A stretch of DNA of 64,000 bases from Orobanche coerulescens. Lineage: Eukaryota; Streptophyta; Magnoliopsida; Lamiales; Orobanchaceae. Numbering within the stretch: position 1 is the stretch's first letter; each line of letters opens with the position of its first letter. Below, one piece after another: positions 23,500 to 35,075 of the stretch. The stretch is from positions 37,959,501 to 38,023,500 of the forward strand of contig CM065804.1 in NCBI GenBank assembly GCA_033398695.1, given 5' to 3'. The notes beneath the pieces are model-generated. The model searched no databases, was not told the origin of the DNA, and saw only the letters and a list, made by a program, of their open reading frames with translations. Both the position numbers and the translations under genes were made by a program.

Positions 23500-23505
23500 T
23501 TTATT
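23500..23505 (-). promoter_or_regulatory. Poly(A) signal of the antisense gene
   Basis: AATAAA on the minus strand, about 90 bp downstream of the stop codon at 23595-23597. It lies in a T-rich stretch on that strand, as usual for plant 3' ends. Confidence 0.55.
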
Positions 23506-23594
23506 CATAACAAAGAGGTCGTACAATACAAAGCCCGAAGGCAATACAAAGAGAAAGCAGAAAATTACAAGTTACAAAGAAAACAAGAGATCTC

Positions 23595-26308
23595 TCAGGG
23601 TCCCACCGGCTGGTCTTCGCCCTCAGGTGGCAGATCGGCACGCGCTCCCCCATCGGCCTCAGGATATATGAATTTATCCGGAAAAGGATACCAACTCAAG
23701 TCGATCCCCAAGTCGACGAGGTCAAGGATCGGCAGGGAAAACTCCGGATGCAGAGGGTGCTCGAGTGCATAGACCTTGAAGCTCTCCATCAAAGGACCGA
23801 TCTCCATCCCTACCTTTTTGGCGGATCGGACAGTGTCGGCGTAGGCCACGTAATAGGCGAACTCACCGACGAGTGCCACATTGAGGTAGGGATCGTTCTC
23901 GATCGCCTTTAGCTGCCCTCTCAGCTCAGTGGTCGTCTTCTCAGCTTCTGCCAGTTCGACCACCTTAGCGGCCGTTTCCCCTTTAGCCTTCTCTAGCTCT
24001 CCCTTCGCCGCCTCCAGCTCGCTGTTGAGCCGATCCACCGTCGCCTTCATCCCGGACGCCTCCTCCTGCGAAGCCGCATGCTTCCGGCGAGCTTCTTTCT
24101 CCTGGTCATGGAACCGATCAGCCACTTCCTTGGAGTGGCTCAGCTCTTGCTTCAGTCGGTCGATGTCCTGTTTAGCTCGTTTGGCCATCTCCAAGTACTC
24201 CTTCTCCATAGACTGGATCCGGTTGGCGAATTCAATGTTTGTGGTCCGGGCGGCCTCGAGGTCACTATGGAGGCGAGCATTAGAGGTTCGCCCCTCAAGA
24301 TCCTTGGCAGCATGGACGGCCATCGTCGCCATCTGGAGAGCCAGGGCAATGGTCGCCTGCATGGCATCTCTAGAACGCCGACGAGCGATCGCATCGAGAT
24401 CGGTCATCCAAGCCTTGGGCAGAGAGGTTATGGCCTTCTGGACGTAATTAGAGACATCGAGGGACTTTTGCGGAGCCTTACTCGACAAAAAATCCAGCAC
24501 CATAGGAGAGACGTCCGGATCAGCAAGACGGATCCTGCAGCACAAACAAAAGAGACAAAGGAGTTAGTCTATACCTTACTCAAATTGCCTAACTCGGAAA
24601 GTTCAATCCAATCTTACCTGTTGACCAGCTCGGGATCGCGGCCAAAATAGGGCTTGCCCCGAGAAGTTTCAGCCTCGGCAATCGCCACCTTTTTCAAGAA
24701 GCCGCCCGATGACCTGGAGCCGGACGCTGAGGGCCTAGAGCCTGATCCCTCCACCATCGGAACAGCGGAGATATGAGCCGCGGCAACTGGAGGCTCCAAA
24801 ATAGACATGTCCGCCTCAGTAGTCGGCAGGGACTCCTCCGGCCTGCGCCTCTTGCGGTTGCGCTGGAGTTGCTCCTCCTCTTGAATTTCCGGCTCGGCGA
24901 CCGGCACCACAACAGGCCTCACCACGGGGACGGGGTGAGACATCGACGCAGGAGCGCGACCAGTCTTCTTACCCTGGTGAAGGCGACCGATGAGACCAGG
25001 GTTATATATGGCGATCTCTTGTGGTGGCTCGACGAAACGGGGAAAGTGAATCTCTGTGAAAGAAAAAATTCAGACAAGTTAAACACCTCTTTCAATCAGA
25101 CAATCGTCAAGCAAGGAAGAAGAAGTAAAGTTTATACCTGGAACTTTCAGATGACAGGGGAAGCGAAACAATCGAGCCCCCAACCGATGAAGTTCATCCC
25201 CCAATGAGCGAACGTCTATATATGAGTCCGGCAAGGCACGAATCCGCTCCCAAACGATCAAGAAATCAAAGGGGAGATCGCTGATCGCTGGAACAAGGGA
25301 TCCTGCAAAAAGGAAACGAAATTAGATCAGTTCAAGACATGCCCGATAAAAGGGAGAGTTAGAACCCTTACTCGGATTCCTCTCCCAAAAATTGGTGGGA
25401 ATCTCCAACTCTTCATCCGGCATATCACTCGATGCCGATCGCCACGCTCCGACGACCCAGCACCATTTTGCCAGGTCACCTCGGGTCTTGTTCAGCACAC
25501 CAAGGACCACTCTTCCCATCCTACCTTGAATGTGATTAGCGCCGACCGACCCTTTCTGCGTAGCCGGTTTGAAGAGATAGTTCATTTCCATCACAGAAAG
25601 GAGACGGAACAACCGGTGACCGCCGAAAAGTGTCAGAGTACAGATGATCTGTAGCCAAGCGTTGAGCGTCAGTTGGAGCGGCACCAAATTCCAGGTGATC
25701 AATAAATAGGATACGGCGAACGGCAAGGGGAATCACAGACCGGCCTCCATAATCATCTCACTAACGGCGACCAGACCCTCGGGAGGTTGATCGGCACGTT
25801 CATTTTTCGAGGGCACGTGCAGTGAAACATCGGAAGGGATATGATATTTGGCCCTCCAACGGCTCAAGTCCTTCCGGGTCGCCGAACTCCGGATCTGACC
25901 GAGAGTCCACTGAGACGGGTCGGCGGCCCGAAACACCGTCCGCTTCACTTCTTCGTAGGGATGAGCGGCGGAGTAAGCTTCAAAATCAAATTCTGGACAG
26001 GGTCCGGCGATCCCCTCCATAATCCTGGCGAAAGCCATATAGGTGGGGCCGAATACACTATCCCGTTCCCAAAACAGCCGCATCATTTCGTCTTCTTCTA
26101 CCGGCGAGCCCCCCTGCTCCGCCGCCGCCTCCGTTCTCGCCATTTCGGCCTCGTTGAAGAGCTCCTCGAGTTCTGTGGGTGCAATCCCCGCATGAATAGC
26201 CTCAACGGCCGTTTCCATATAGAGTCCCACGGGAATTTTCTCCCGGTCCGGCGAAGCCGCGGCGGCGGAGGTACTTCCGGTTTGAAAGGTTTTGGATCCT
26301 CCAGACAT
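23595..26308 (-). pseudogene. Antisense four-exon gene of element B ('putative gypsy type transposon' protein), one in-frame stop
   Basis: The gene is on the strand opposite to gag-pol. Exons are 26308-25372, 25302-25138, 25053-24618 and 24534-23595; introns of 69, 84 and 83 bp have GT-AG ends (GTAAGG, GTATAA, GTAAGA donors; TTTTTGCAG, TTTCACAG, GTGCTGCAG acceptors). Phases match at all three joints, giving 825 codons. Exon 1 holds the conserved N-terminal domain (RAKYHIPSDVSLHVP; WNLVPLQLTLNAWLQI; residues ~150-270), which resembles the Pfam family of that name. Exon 3 has a basic stretch (RNRKRRR), perhaps a nuclear signal. Exon 4 is mostly a long coiled coil. The only break is a TGA at 25733-25735, compatible with CGA to TGA. 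Function is unknown; antisense ORFs after pol are known in Tat elements. Confidence 0.75.
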
Positions 26309-26452
26309 GTTCTTAAAAAGTAAAGGGAGAAAGAAGATTGGTTTTCTTACCTAAATAAAGGAAGACGATCGGCACAAGAAGCTTCGGAAATTTCTGCAGA
26401 ATCTCGGCTAGAATGCAAGGGTGCGTGAAGAGTGAAAATGAAGAAGCCCTAG

Positions 26453-26467
26453 CCCCTTTTATAGGCG
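26453..26467 (-). promoter_or_regulatory. TATA box of the antisense gene
   Basis: On the minus strand the sequence reads CCTATAAAAGGGG, about 150 bp upstream of the ATG at 26308. No ATG intervenes in the expected leader from about 26425. It is close to the plant consensus and supports transcription from inside the element, against the direction of gag-pol. Confidence 0.6.
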
Positions 26468-26803
26468 GGAGCATGGGTCTCTGTGCAAATAGGCAAAATT
26501 CCGAGGGCTGGAGTGCAACCGTCGGGGAGGGGACACATTAAATGCCGCCCTCGAATCCCGCGTATGCGTATTTTTGAGGGCACGCCAGGCGACAAGTCTG
26601 ACAAACCGTCGGACTCCCCCGACGGTAGCGCGACGCGTGTCCTTGCAACGTTTCGAGAGCCCGCTTTCATTTCCCGCTGCTCCTAGCGCGAAAGGAGATC
26701 GTCCAAATTTGAAATCAGATCGCCTGATCGTCTAAACATTGGCGATCGCCAACAATGCCACCTCACCCCGTGTTTTCAACATCGAAGCGAGCTGGGAGGC
26801 AAT
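26468..26803 (+). other. Upstream region of the antisense gene and polypurine tract of B
   Basis: The region is GC-rich and non-coding. It ends with GAAGCGAGCTGGGAGGCAAT directly before the LTR, the polypurine tract for plus-strand synthesis. Element D has the matching tract in reverse at 35076-35092. Confidence 0.65.
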
Positions 26804-27762
26804 TGTTGTGCGGCGATTAATATGCCTCGATGGCGATCGTCATAACGATCAGAGAAGCCAACCATAGAAGACATACTCTAGGCAATCACCCAGCATTCGG
26901 CACCCACGGCGATCGTCTTTTGGTATTCGGCAATCGTCTTTTGGTATCTGGCGATCGTCTATGATGTCCAACCAGAGACGATCGTCTCGTGCCACGTATG
27001 GATCCAACATTCGTCAAAGTCGTCGAAGACCGAATCTTGGACGGTGACCCACGTGCAGATCCACAAAGGGCGCCGACAGATAAAGACATTTGACCCCAGC
27101 CTATCACCTACCTCACCTACCGACAGGGCCGCCGAAAGGTACAAAGTGGGTCCTCTCCGGACAGCGACTCAGGACGCGTACAGGCTTCCCATTGGCTCGC
27201 ACAGTTGGCCGCCAGCAGTAGCCCCAGACTTTAAGGAAACAGCCCCACATGACGGGGCGATCAGCCATCTTATTATAATATAGAAAACGGCGGTCGCCCG
27301 CGATCGCCGGAGAGGTCCCAGCAACCTTGTCTCCTATAAATAGGAAACTCACAACAGTGGCAAAAAGGCGGATTTTACTGTGAATACAGTGCAAAAACAT
27401 ACAGAGAGAGAATTAAAGACTCATCTGACAATTACTTACACATTCATAGTCATATTCATACACACTTACATTACATCTAAAGCAAGAACTCACAGATCTT
27501 CATATCTGGTTCTTCCGGCAATCTACACGCTCTACAACTTAGATAACTAGAAGTCTTTACACTCATTGTAATAGATTCTAACATTAATACTTGTACTCCA
27601 AAGTATATTTATTAATAACATCTCGCGAGAGCATTCAAGCCCGGGATTAACAACCCCGGCAAATCTTGTGTTATTTATTTTCCTGCGGAAGTGTTCTCGC
27701 ATTTGTTTGTTACTCGATCATTCCAGCAATACTATCTCCGGATAATATTTTGGGTAACAACA
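26804..27762 (+). repeat. 3' LTR of element B (959 bp)
   Basis: It runs TGTTGTGCGG...TAACAACA. It is the same as the 5' LTR apart from scattered substitutions and an extra 31-bp block near 27158-27188. The length difference of the two LTRs is exactly these 31 bp. Confidence 0.95.
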
Positions 27763-27767
27763 TATCT
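27763..27767. repeat. Target site duplication of element B, right copy
   Basis: TATCT after the LTR end, equal to 11112-11116. Confidence 0.92.
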
Positions 27768-27834
27768 GATGCTAGATTTGGTCGCTCGGACCTTGTGCCG
27801 ATCGCCGTTGAGGTGGATTAATCGCCGCACAACA
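27768..27834 (-). repeat. Element Z, right part: start of the old reverse LTR
   Basis: On the minus strand this begins TGTTGTGCGGCGATTAAT, identical to the first bases of the LTRs of B, and runs into the target duplication of B. With 10671-11116 it makes one LTR split by B. Directly beyond it (27835) the reverse transcriptase of element C starts, so Z was inserted into C. Whether Z is a solo LTR or the end of a whole element cannot be seen, because its left end lies outside the window. Confidence 0.85.
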
Positions 27835-28080
27835 GCCTGTTCAGTTCACGGTAATCAATACACAAACGTAGAGATCCGTCTTTCTTCCGTACAAATAACA
27901 CTGGTGCTCCCCAACGGGACGCACTGGGTCGAATATAGCCCTTTTCAGTCAACTCCTCAAGCTGGCTCTTCAACTCCTACATCTCGGTCGGTGCCATACG
28001 ATACGGTGCTTTCGAAAGCAGGGACGTCCCTGGATCCAAATCAATGGTGAACTCTACCTCCCGATGTGGGGGTAAGCCTG
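27835..28080 (-). pseudogene. gypsy RT start of element C
   Basis: The minus strand reads [20 protein letters not shown], then [14 protein letters not shown], which ends exactly at the Z junction. This is the beginning of a gypsy RT and parallels residues ~675-700 of the element E polyprotein. The upstream part (28000-28080) holds the usual Pro-rich entry with a stop. Confidence 0.85.
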
Positions 28081-28980
28081 GAAACTCGTCTGGAAATACA
28101 TCTGGATATTCTCAAACTACCAGAATATCGGCTAACTCAACTGGTCAATCGGTTGTCTTGGTCATGTAGTACCAATAACCAACACACACCTGATTAAGCA
28201 GTCTCACTGCTTTCATTGCGCCGATGATTCTTCCGAAATGACTGGGATTATCACCCTGAAAAATACACTCAACACCATCATCAGATGTGACGGCCACTAT
28301 CCGCTTGCGAATGCTAAGTATGGCATCATGACGATCCATTCAGTCGATGCCCAAGATCACATCATCTTTAGGTAAATCGACCACAATTAAGTCTGACAAC
28401 CACTCACGGTCGTTCATGCAAATCGGAAAGTTTTGTACTTCACGATTCCAAACAATTCTTCTACCATCGGGTAGACCAATGACATAAGGTTCACAATCGG
28501 TAAGATGATATAATTGCAAATGACTCAAACAAGGGCAGATAAAAAGGAGTGTGAAGCAGCAGTATCAAAAAGGACACAAACGGGGTGAGAGTGGATCTTG
28601 AGAGTACCTGCAATCATGCTAGCTTCGGGATTTTCGGCCTTCTTCATCTCGTAAACTCAAGGTTTTGCAACTCCGGTACCAGGTGTACCAGCTTGATTTC
28701 CACGGCCCATCCGTTTGTTTGTCCCGGTAGTCTAATAAGAAGCGGGCGGAGGTACACGATCCTGAACAGAGGACTGTACTGGAGCAAGAGATGCTACTGT
28801 AGCACGAACGGTTCCACCCCTACAATAACGAGCACGATGTCCATTCTTCCCACAAGTATGGCATGCGACGTTCGGCTTCGGGCATTTGGATCTCATGTGT
28901 CCCTGGTCCCCATAGTTATAACACACGATAGATGAGCTGATTGCTTGAGAGTGCGATCCGGTCGGCTTCGGCACCATAGG
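28081..28980 (-). pseudogene. gypsy protease and zinc knuckles of element C
   Basis: From right to left on the minus strand: two zinc knuckles at 28790-28925, CYNYGDQGHMRSKC with the second Cys replaced by Tyr, and a complete CHTCGKNGHRARYC. A protease follows, with stops near 28590-28720, then LPDGRRIVWNREVQNF and DLIVVDLPKDDVILGID (28340-28500), the second half of a Tekay-type retropepsin. Frame changes break it. Confidence 0.8.
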
Positions 28981-30000
28981 TGGCCACTCAGAAGGATTCG
29001 GTACAGACTAGGGCTTCCTGAACGTCCCCCGGTTACTATCCGTCAGGGTTTGGTTCCTGGATCTCTTGTAGGAAGACTAATGTTGCTTCTTAGAAATCTC
29101 CTTTGCAGTAAGTTCGTATTCCAAAGCCTTCTTAATAAACTCTGGTAGGATCGTACAGTGGTGGTTAAGCAACTGCATCCTCATTCGGGGCTAAAGACTC
29201 TTAAGGAAGTATTTGATCTTATCAGCTTCTGTACGGACAACTGACGTAGCAAAAGGAAGAAGTGCTTAGAATTTCTCGGCAATAGCTAACACATCCTCAT
29301 CCTCAGATGGATCAGGGTTCAACAATTCTGACAATTTGGCTTCACGGAGTGGTGCAGGATAGTAGAGATCCAACATGAGATTCTTGAAGTCTTCCAAGGT
29401 ACTCACGCCATCAGCAGGTCTCACAGAATGCCACCAAGTATGGGCGCTCTTACTAAGGTAGTAAGCAGCCACAGCAACTCGGTTCTCTTCTGGGCACTCC
29501 ACCATCTCGAATAGTTTCTCGAAATGCTCTATCCAATATACAATAGCAGCAGGCTCAGAAGAGCCTTCAAAGGTTGGAGGTCGCTGACGCGATATGTCGC
29601 TAATGATCCGGCTCATGATCCCGCCGTGCACCGGAGGCAGAGGCTGTTGTCCCTACTGTTATCCAGTAGTAGCATTCCTCTGCATAGCTTCCATCATCTG
29701 ACCCATTTGGGTCATCTGGACATCATGCCCTGCATAATCACATAAGGATCGACATGGGCAGCCTCATGTCATTCAACGTGGTGGGATTGACTCCTAGTGG
29801 GTGAATCACTCCCCGCCGAGCTTTGTCCCACACTCGAACGCGTGTTAGCGCGTGGTCTCGGGATTTGGCCTCTCCCGAGGCCTCGACCCCATCTACAACG
29901 GCCTCTCAAGTTACGTTCTATACTGAAAGAATCAAATAATAATCGTAAGCATAACCCAATATACATCTTTACGGCCAGGTTACCCATTTATGCTAAATTA
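28981..30000 (-). pseudogene. gag: gypsy Gag of element C
   Basis: The N-terminus lies near 29890-29920, an Arg/Gly-rich start (GRGLGRGQIPRPRAN) as in element E. The Gag domain is at 29631-29266: RQRPPTFEGSSEPAAIVYWI, NRVAVAAYYLSKSAHTWW, LEDFKNLMLDLYYPAPLRE. Downstream, 28981-29260, the similarity continues with stops. This Gag would form the capsid of the particle. Confidence 0.8.
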
Positions 30001-30336
30001 ATAGCAACAATGGAATTATATATATATATATATCAAGAAAACAGTTGCGAGTACCACGCAAAATATCATATCGGCATCAAATCAAAACAGTTTTGATTAA
30101 TTAGTTAATTTAGGATTTTCCTCAGGAGATCAAAGAGATGAATCTTACCACACATTCTCAAAATGCCAAGATCAACAAAGAGGTCGATTCGTCAACAATA
30201 TTATGCCAGTAATTAAATCACGGCTCATGAGAAACATACCGTATTCGATGGGTCAGGCGCTTGCACAGGTCACACGTGGCACGAAGGTTTCTTGATGCTA
30301 GTTCAATCCACAATGACTCAAAAGAAAAAAGACTCT
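30001..30336 (-). other. 5' leader of element C
   Basis: There is no coding sequence. A (TA)n microsatellite lies at about 30016-30033. Confidence 0.5.
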
Positions 30337-30348
30337 CTGATACCATCT
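30337..30348 (-). other. Primer binding site of element C
   Basis: The minus strand reads TGGTATCAGAG, two to three bases inside the LTR edge. This is the initiator tRNA-Met site. Confidence 0.85.
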
Positions 30349-30350
30349 TC

Positions 30351-33064
30351 TGTAACACCCCGAGGTAGCGGCTATTATAGTGCCATGGACCCCCACCGGG
30401 ACCAACCAGGCGATACCAAAAACATAAGCCAACCATCCTATAATTGTGATACCGAACCACAATATAAGTCGTAGCCCAGAATAGGAGCTTATACCATATA
30501 TATATATATATATCAACTTACATAACAATACACAGGATCCACGACCGGTATAAACCATATGGAGATGGAATATACCCAAATACATTCATCTAAATTTATA
30601 AACCGAAAATGACATAAAATTACACAGGTTTAAATCACTGTCAAAAAGACTCAGGGGCCCTGAACTAGCACCCTTCAATACCCTTCGTCGCCATCCTGCT
30701 CTTCCTGCGCCTTGCCCTTTCTTCGCCCTGAAATACAAGTATTTCGCCCAAACCACATGGTCAGCTATACATGATAATGATTCTCATGGCATTATACAAT
30801 TCATATACATATGGATCTCAAGAAAAAACCGACTACTGAATATACCCCTCGGGCATATAAACAGTCAGTCCCAACTGTCAAACATATCCAATAACGGAAT
30901 ATGAACGTCCAAACAACATGGCTCAAGACGGACGTCACAGTACGCCTGATCCGGAAATATGTCCGTGCACATGTCCACCCCGTATATGGAATCCAGAATA
31001 TACGTGGGATGATGTACCTAATTAGCCTCACGAACTACGTCTCGTGTGCACGGTCCAATACGGAAACATCCATGCATGACCATCAAGTGCCCGGCTAAAA
31101 ACCCTACACATAACCAATCGACATGCATATATGACTCCAGAGATGTCACGACGTAACATGACAACAAAACTCAATGAATTACACATTTATCCAAGAATCA
31201 AAAGACTCACCGAAGTGACAACAAGACTCAACGAGAATACAATCCCACCGGAAAACGGTAATATGATCAAGAACAACACCACATCATGAATCATAGATTC
31301 ATAGAGCATTACATATACATGAAACATATAATGTTCACAAGAATTCAACCATCATTATAACCAAGCAAGATAACTTGCCTCAATACGGATACGAGAATAA
31401 TCCTCCCTTGACGAACGAACGAACGGTCCTCGGCTAATATCGGTTACTCGAACAATCGACCTTGAATGAAATACATTTCACTCAATAATACATCTATATA
31501 ATCATCGATATCAAATTCAATGAGACGACACCCTAAATTCAATTTGAATAGTTCAACTATCTTGAGATATCAAAATTCCATTCCAAGAACTCTATTAACC
31601 TCAATTTACTCTTATGATCGGTTTACGAGGTGTTCTCAATTACTCGCATGGTTATTATGAATAAGAATTTATCAAGAACATTGTTAAACAATCATTTATA
31701 TTCGTTAATATCATCTTATATCGTTTAACTCTCTAAGAACATCACCAATGTGGTAATATGATGATCAATACACTCTTTATTCACCAACACATCCGGTTAA
31801 AGTTATAATTGTGTTCATCAATACCATTTATCATCTTCCAATGACTATGCTAGGCCAAACCGAAAATGAATTTATAGTTTTAGGTTTTCAGAACAATAAG
31901 AACACTATCCAAATTTCCATCATGCATCAAGTTCTTCCCAAGGTAGTTTAATACCTAGCATGGTGTTCTAATACATCCTATGACATCAATTCATCAAGTC
32001 TAATGTAATTACAACGAAACTTAAGATTATAACTGCCCTAATGATGTCAATAAATCCGGCCGTATGAGTAGGACTATGACAAATATGATTATATTCATTA
32101 AAACGTCAAGAACATCTTCATTTAAAATCCTAATCACTATACCTTTCAACAAATATTTTAAAAAGTTTAAACACCATCAAATTTCCTTTGATTAATCCCA
32201 TTCTAGGTGTAATATTCCATACCAACACCATCATTACTACGAATATATAGAGCATAAGTGTATAACATACCTCAAGAAATGAAGAACAACTATCACAACC
32301 ACAAGAATGCAATCCAACTACAAGAACACTCCCCAAACCTCCAATAAATAAGCTCTGAATCCAAGTGATGAAGCTCTAACACAAGTTTGGAGAGGTAAAA
32401 TATGATTTAACAGGGCAGGGGATCGGTTCGGAGGGAGAGAGAATGGGATAGGGTCGTGCAGAGATGAAAGACAACCCATACCTTTATAATATGCATTAAG
32501 CATTACGTACGTTATATACAAGGCTTAACGTACGTTAGTAGCATTACTTACGTTCCTACGGACGTTGCGTACGTAACGAATCCCCAGAGGCTCCTGTCTC
32601 AAATAACATATACTATTACGTATGTTGTCCAATTAACGTACATAATGCCCTCGTACATTACGTATGCTAACGCATGGCCATTACGTACGTAATGACCGTT
32701 GACTAGGCTGTCACGATCGGGTCATCGACCACTGCCCACGACTGGCCCCACCTGCTGAAAGGCGAGATCCTGTCTGATACACTACATTATGTACGTTAAC
32801 ATAGGAGTGTTACGTACGTAACTTTACATATATAGCGTACGTAATAATAACATGGTAGCGTACGTTAAGGGCAACACATAGTCAAAAATTGAAATTCTCC
32901 AAACAACATCTAACAATTAACTAGAGTGTGAACGACAAATATAAACAATTCGGTTTAACATATCTCAACAATATACTCATAATAATACATACGAATATGG
33001 TACGACAATACTCGAATCATCCGAAAATACAACAGTAAGGACGAGAGTTCAGGCGGATATTACA
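30351..33064 (-). repeat. 5' LTR of element C (2714 bp)
   Basis: In the given strand it reads TGTAACACCCC...GCGGATATTACA. On the minus strand a palindrome array of type TTACGTACGTAA lies 195-575 bp from the LTR start (32490-32870), with perfect cases at 32679-32694 and 32809-32822. ATTATAAAGG (32481-32490) follows as a TATA box. A (TA)n tract lies at about 30498-30513. No gene is present in it. Confidence 0.9.
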
Positions 33065-33065
33065 C

Positions 33066-33807
33066 TTGCCGACTAAGACTCTAATAGAGTTAAATGTTCA
33101 CTTGAGCAAAAATCGAGGGGATCCCGTTGCACAAGAAGAATATGGACGAGTCATTGGGTATTTAATGTATCTTACAAATTGCACGCGACCCGATGTAGCT
33201 TGCGATGTGAACAAATTGAGTCGTTACACGAGCAATCCAAGCAAAGAGCATTGGAAAGCTCTCGTTAGAGTTTTGAGGTACTTAAAGTATACTCAAAACC
33301 TTGGACTACACTATTCGAGATACCCCCCGATACTTGAAGGGTACTGTGATGCGAATTGTATATCCGATACGAAAAGTTTATTTTCTACAAGTGGTTACGT
33401 GTTTACCATTGCGGGTGGAACTGTCTCATGGAAGTCCGCGAACCAAACGTGTATATCCCAATCCACCATGGAATCGGAATTCATAGCTTTGGACAAAGCT
33501 GGTGAAGAAATCGAGTGGCCCAGAAACTTTTAGAATATATTCCATGTTGGTCAAAGCCAGTGCCTGCCATGATGATACACTGCGATAGCCAAGCTGCTAT
33601 TGGTAGGCATGAAGTAACATGTATAATGGAAAGTATCGATCTATTCGTCGATGCCATAATACCGTGAGACATTTGATCAAATGTGGGGTTATCTCTATTG
33701 ACTATGTGAGGTCATTGGATAATCTAGCGGATCCACTAACCAAATGGTTAAATCGTGATCAAATGAATAAATTGCTAGAGGAAATGGGTTTAAAATCCAC
33801 AAATTGA
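33066..33807 (+). pseudogene. copia RT end and RNase H of element H
   Basis: The stretch reads [20 protein letters not shown], then [23 protein letters not shown], the RT/RNase H connection. RNase H follows with [31 protein letters not shown], and [16 protein letters not shown] with the catalytic Glu. A frameshift near 33535-33620 moves the end to another frame (CDSQAAIGR, then VDYVR-like IDYVRSLDNLADPLTK). The stop TGA is at 33805-33807. Confidence 0.85.
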
Positions 33808-33922
33808 GAATTATCCTAGTGGTAACCCAACCAAGATGACTGGAGATCCCAAGAACTTGGTTCAATGGTAGAACTAAGTTATGAGAGTTCGTGTGAAACA
33901 CTCATCTAAGTTTATTCCCTAT

Positions 33923-35075
33923 TGTTGTTGCCCAAAATATTTATCCGAAGATTAATACTGCTGGATGACGGACAACAAACAAAAATTGCGGGAGCACTTC
34001 CGAGAGAAGATAAATAATACAAGATTTGCCGGGTTTGTTAGGCCCGGGCTTGAATGCTCTCGCGAGATGTTATTAATACAAATATTCGTGGATACAAGTA
34101 TTAATGAGAGAAATCTAAATACAATGAGTGTAAAAAGACTCTGTTGATCCGGCTCTTGAGCGAAGCTCGGTGTTCTTCGTCCCGCCGATAATCTGCTTGA
34201 GGAGAAAAGGCCGGGAGAAGCAAGACCGAAAGAAAGCTGTTGCCAAGAGTTGGAGATTAGCCAAGTGCTTACTGTTTGCTTCTGTATTGCGTATGTATTG
34301 CCAGAATGTCCGAGAGAAACTCAAGGAAGCTGACCAAGTGTCCAGGTGCAGGCTGTCCTCTTTATATAAGGGGTTGAGGTGCCCTGTCTCCTAGTGGGCG
34401 ATCGCCTTTCGGCATTTAATGTAATGGGGCGATCGTCCTAAAGGGCACATGGGCTGCCTGCCAAAAGTCCATAGATCCAGCCGGCAGCTAGCTGAGTGGC
34501 CCAATGAGGAGCCGGCACACGTCCGGAAGTACTGTCACAGGAGGTCCCACTTTGCTACTTTCGGCGGACTTTGTCAGGGTAGGTGACAGGATGTGGTCAC
34601 CAGTCTTGTCCGTCAGCTCCTTTCGCAGGTCTGGGCCCTGTTGGTAGGTGAGGTAGGTGACAGGTTTGTCAGCGCCTTTTGTGGATCTGCACGTGGGTGC
34701 TGTCCTGTTTGCTCGGCCTTGGCCGACTGGATGGCCATCGGCAGATCAAGGTTGGCAATGGTCGGTCACCAAGGGTCGGTCGGCAGATGCCCAGAGAGGT
34801 CGGTCACCAAAGGTCGTTCGGCAGATGTCGAGAGAGGATCGTCCGCTAGTCGATCGCCAGGAGTCGGCCGCCGAGTACCGAGTGATGATCGTATCTGAGG
34901 TCGATCGCTCGCACCGGGACTTGTCCTGGGACCTTCATTGGCCGATTTAGCTTGTCCATTGGGTTGAGGCTCGGTCGCACAGTCAGCCGCAGACCGCCTT
35001 GGCCGCTCGGCGATAAGTCGGTCGCTCGGCCTCGAGGCGATCGCCGGTCGGAAGGTGTTAAATCTTGACACAACA
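33923..35075 (-). repeat. 3' LTR of element D (1153 bp)
   Basis: In the given strand it reads TGTTGTTGCCC...TTGACACAACA. It matches the right LTR nearly base for base in its first 600 bp, with more differences around 34500-35060. Confidence 0.95.

Larger units (their letters stand above)
11117..27762 (+). mobile_element. Element B: Tat-type Ty3-gypsy retrotransposon with antisense gene
   Basis: Two LTRs (928 and 959 bp), primer site, gag, protease, RT, two RNase H domains, integrase and polypurine tract are all present. The flanks TATCT (11112-11116 and 27763-27767) are a perfect 5-bp target duplication, so this is one complete insertion. Two solo LTRs (S1, S2) were added later; without them and their duplications B is about 12.0 kb. 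The extra RNase H and an antisense gene after pol point to the Tat lineage. Stops and frameshifts in RT and integrase make the copy defective. Confidence 0.92.
27835..33064 (-). mobile_element. Element C: Tekay-like gypsy retrotransposon, 5' part
   Basis: On the minus strand the order is LTR (33064-30351), tRNA-Met primer site, gag with zinc knuckles, protease and the beginning of RT, where Z interrupts it at 27835. The rest of pol and the 3' LTR should lie left of the window. To the right, the LTR end at 33064 abuts copia element H, into which C was inserted; the flanking 5 bp are CTTGC. The coding region is full of stops. Confidence 0.88.

Noticed and set aside
23929..24650. Plus-strand open frames of 172 and 190 codons
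   Set aside because: They are shadows of exon 4 of the antisense gene, caused by its coiled-coil codon bias.
26310..26351. Possible 5'-leader intron of the antisense gene (AG|GTAAGA ... TTTAAG)
   Set aside because: It would be 39 bp, too short for a plant intron, so it was not included.
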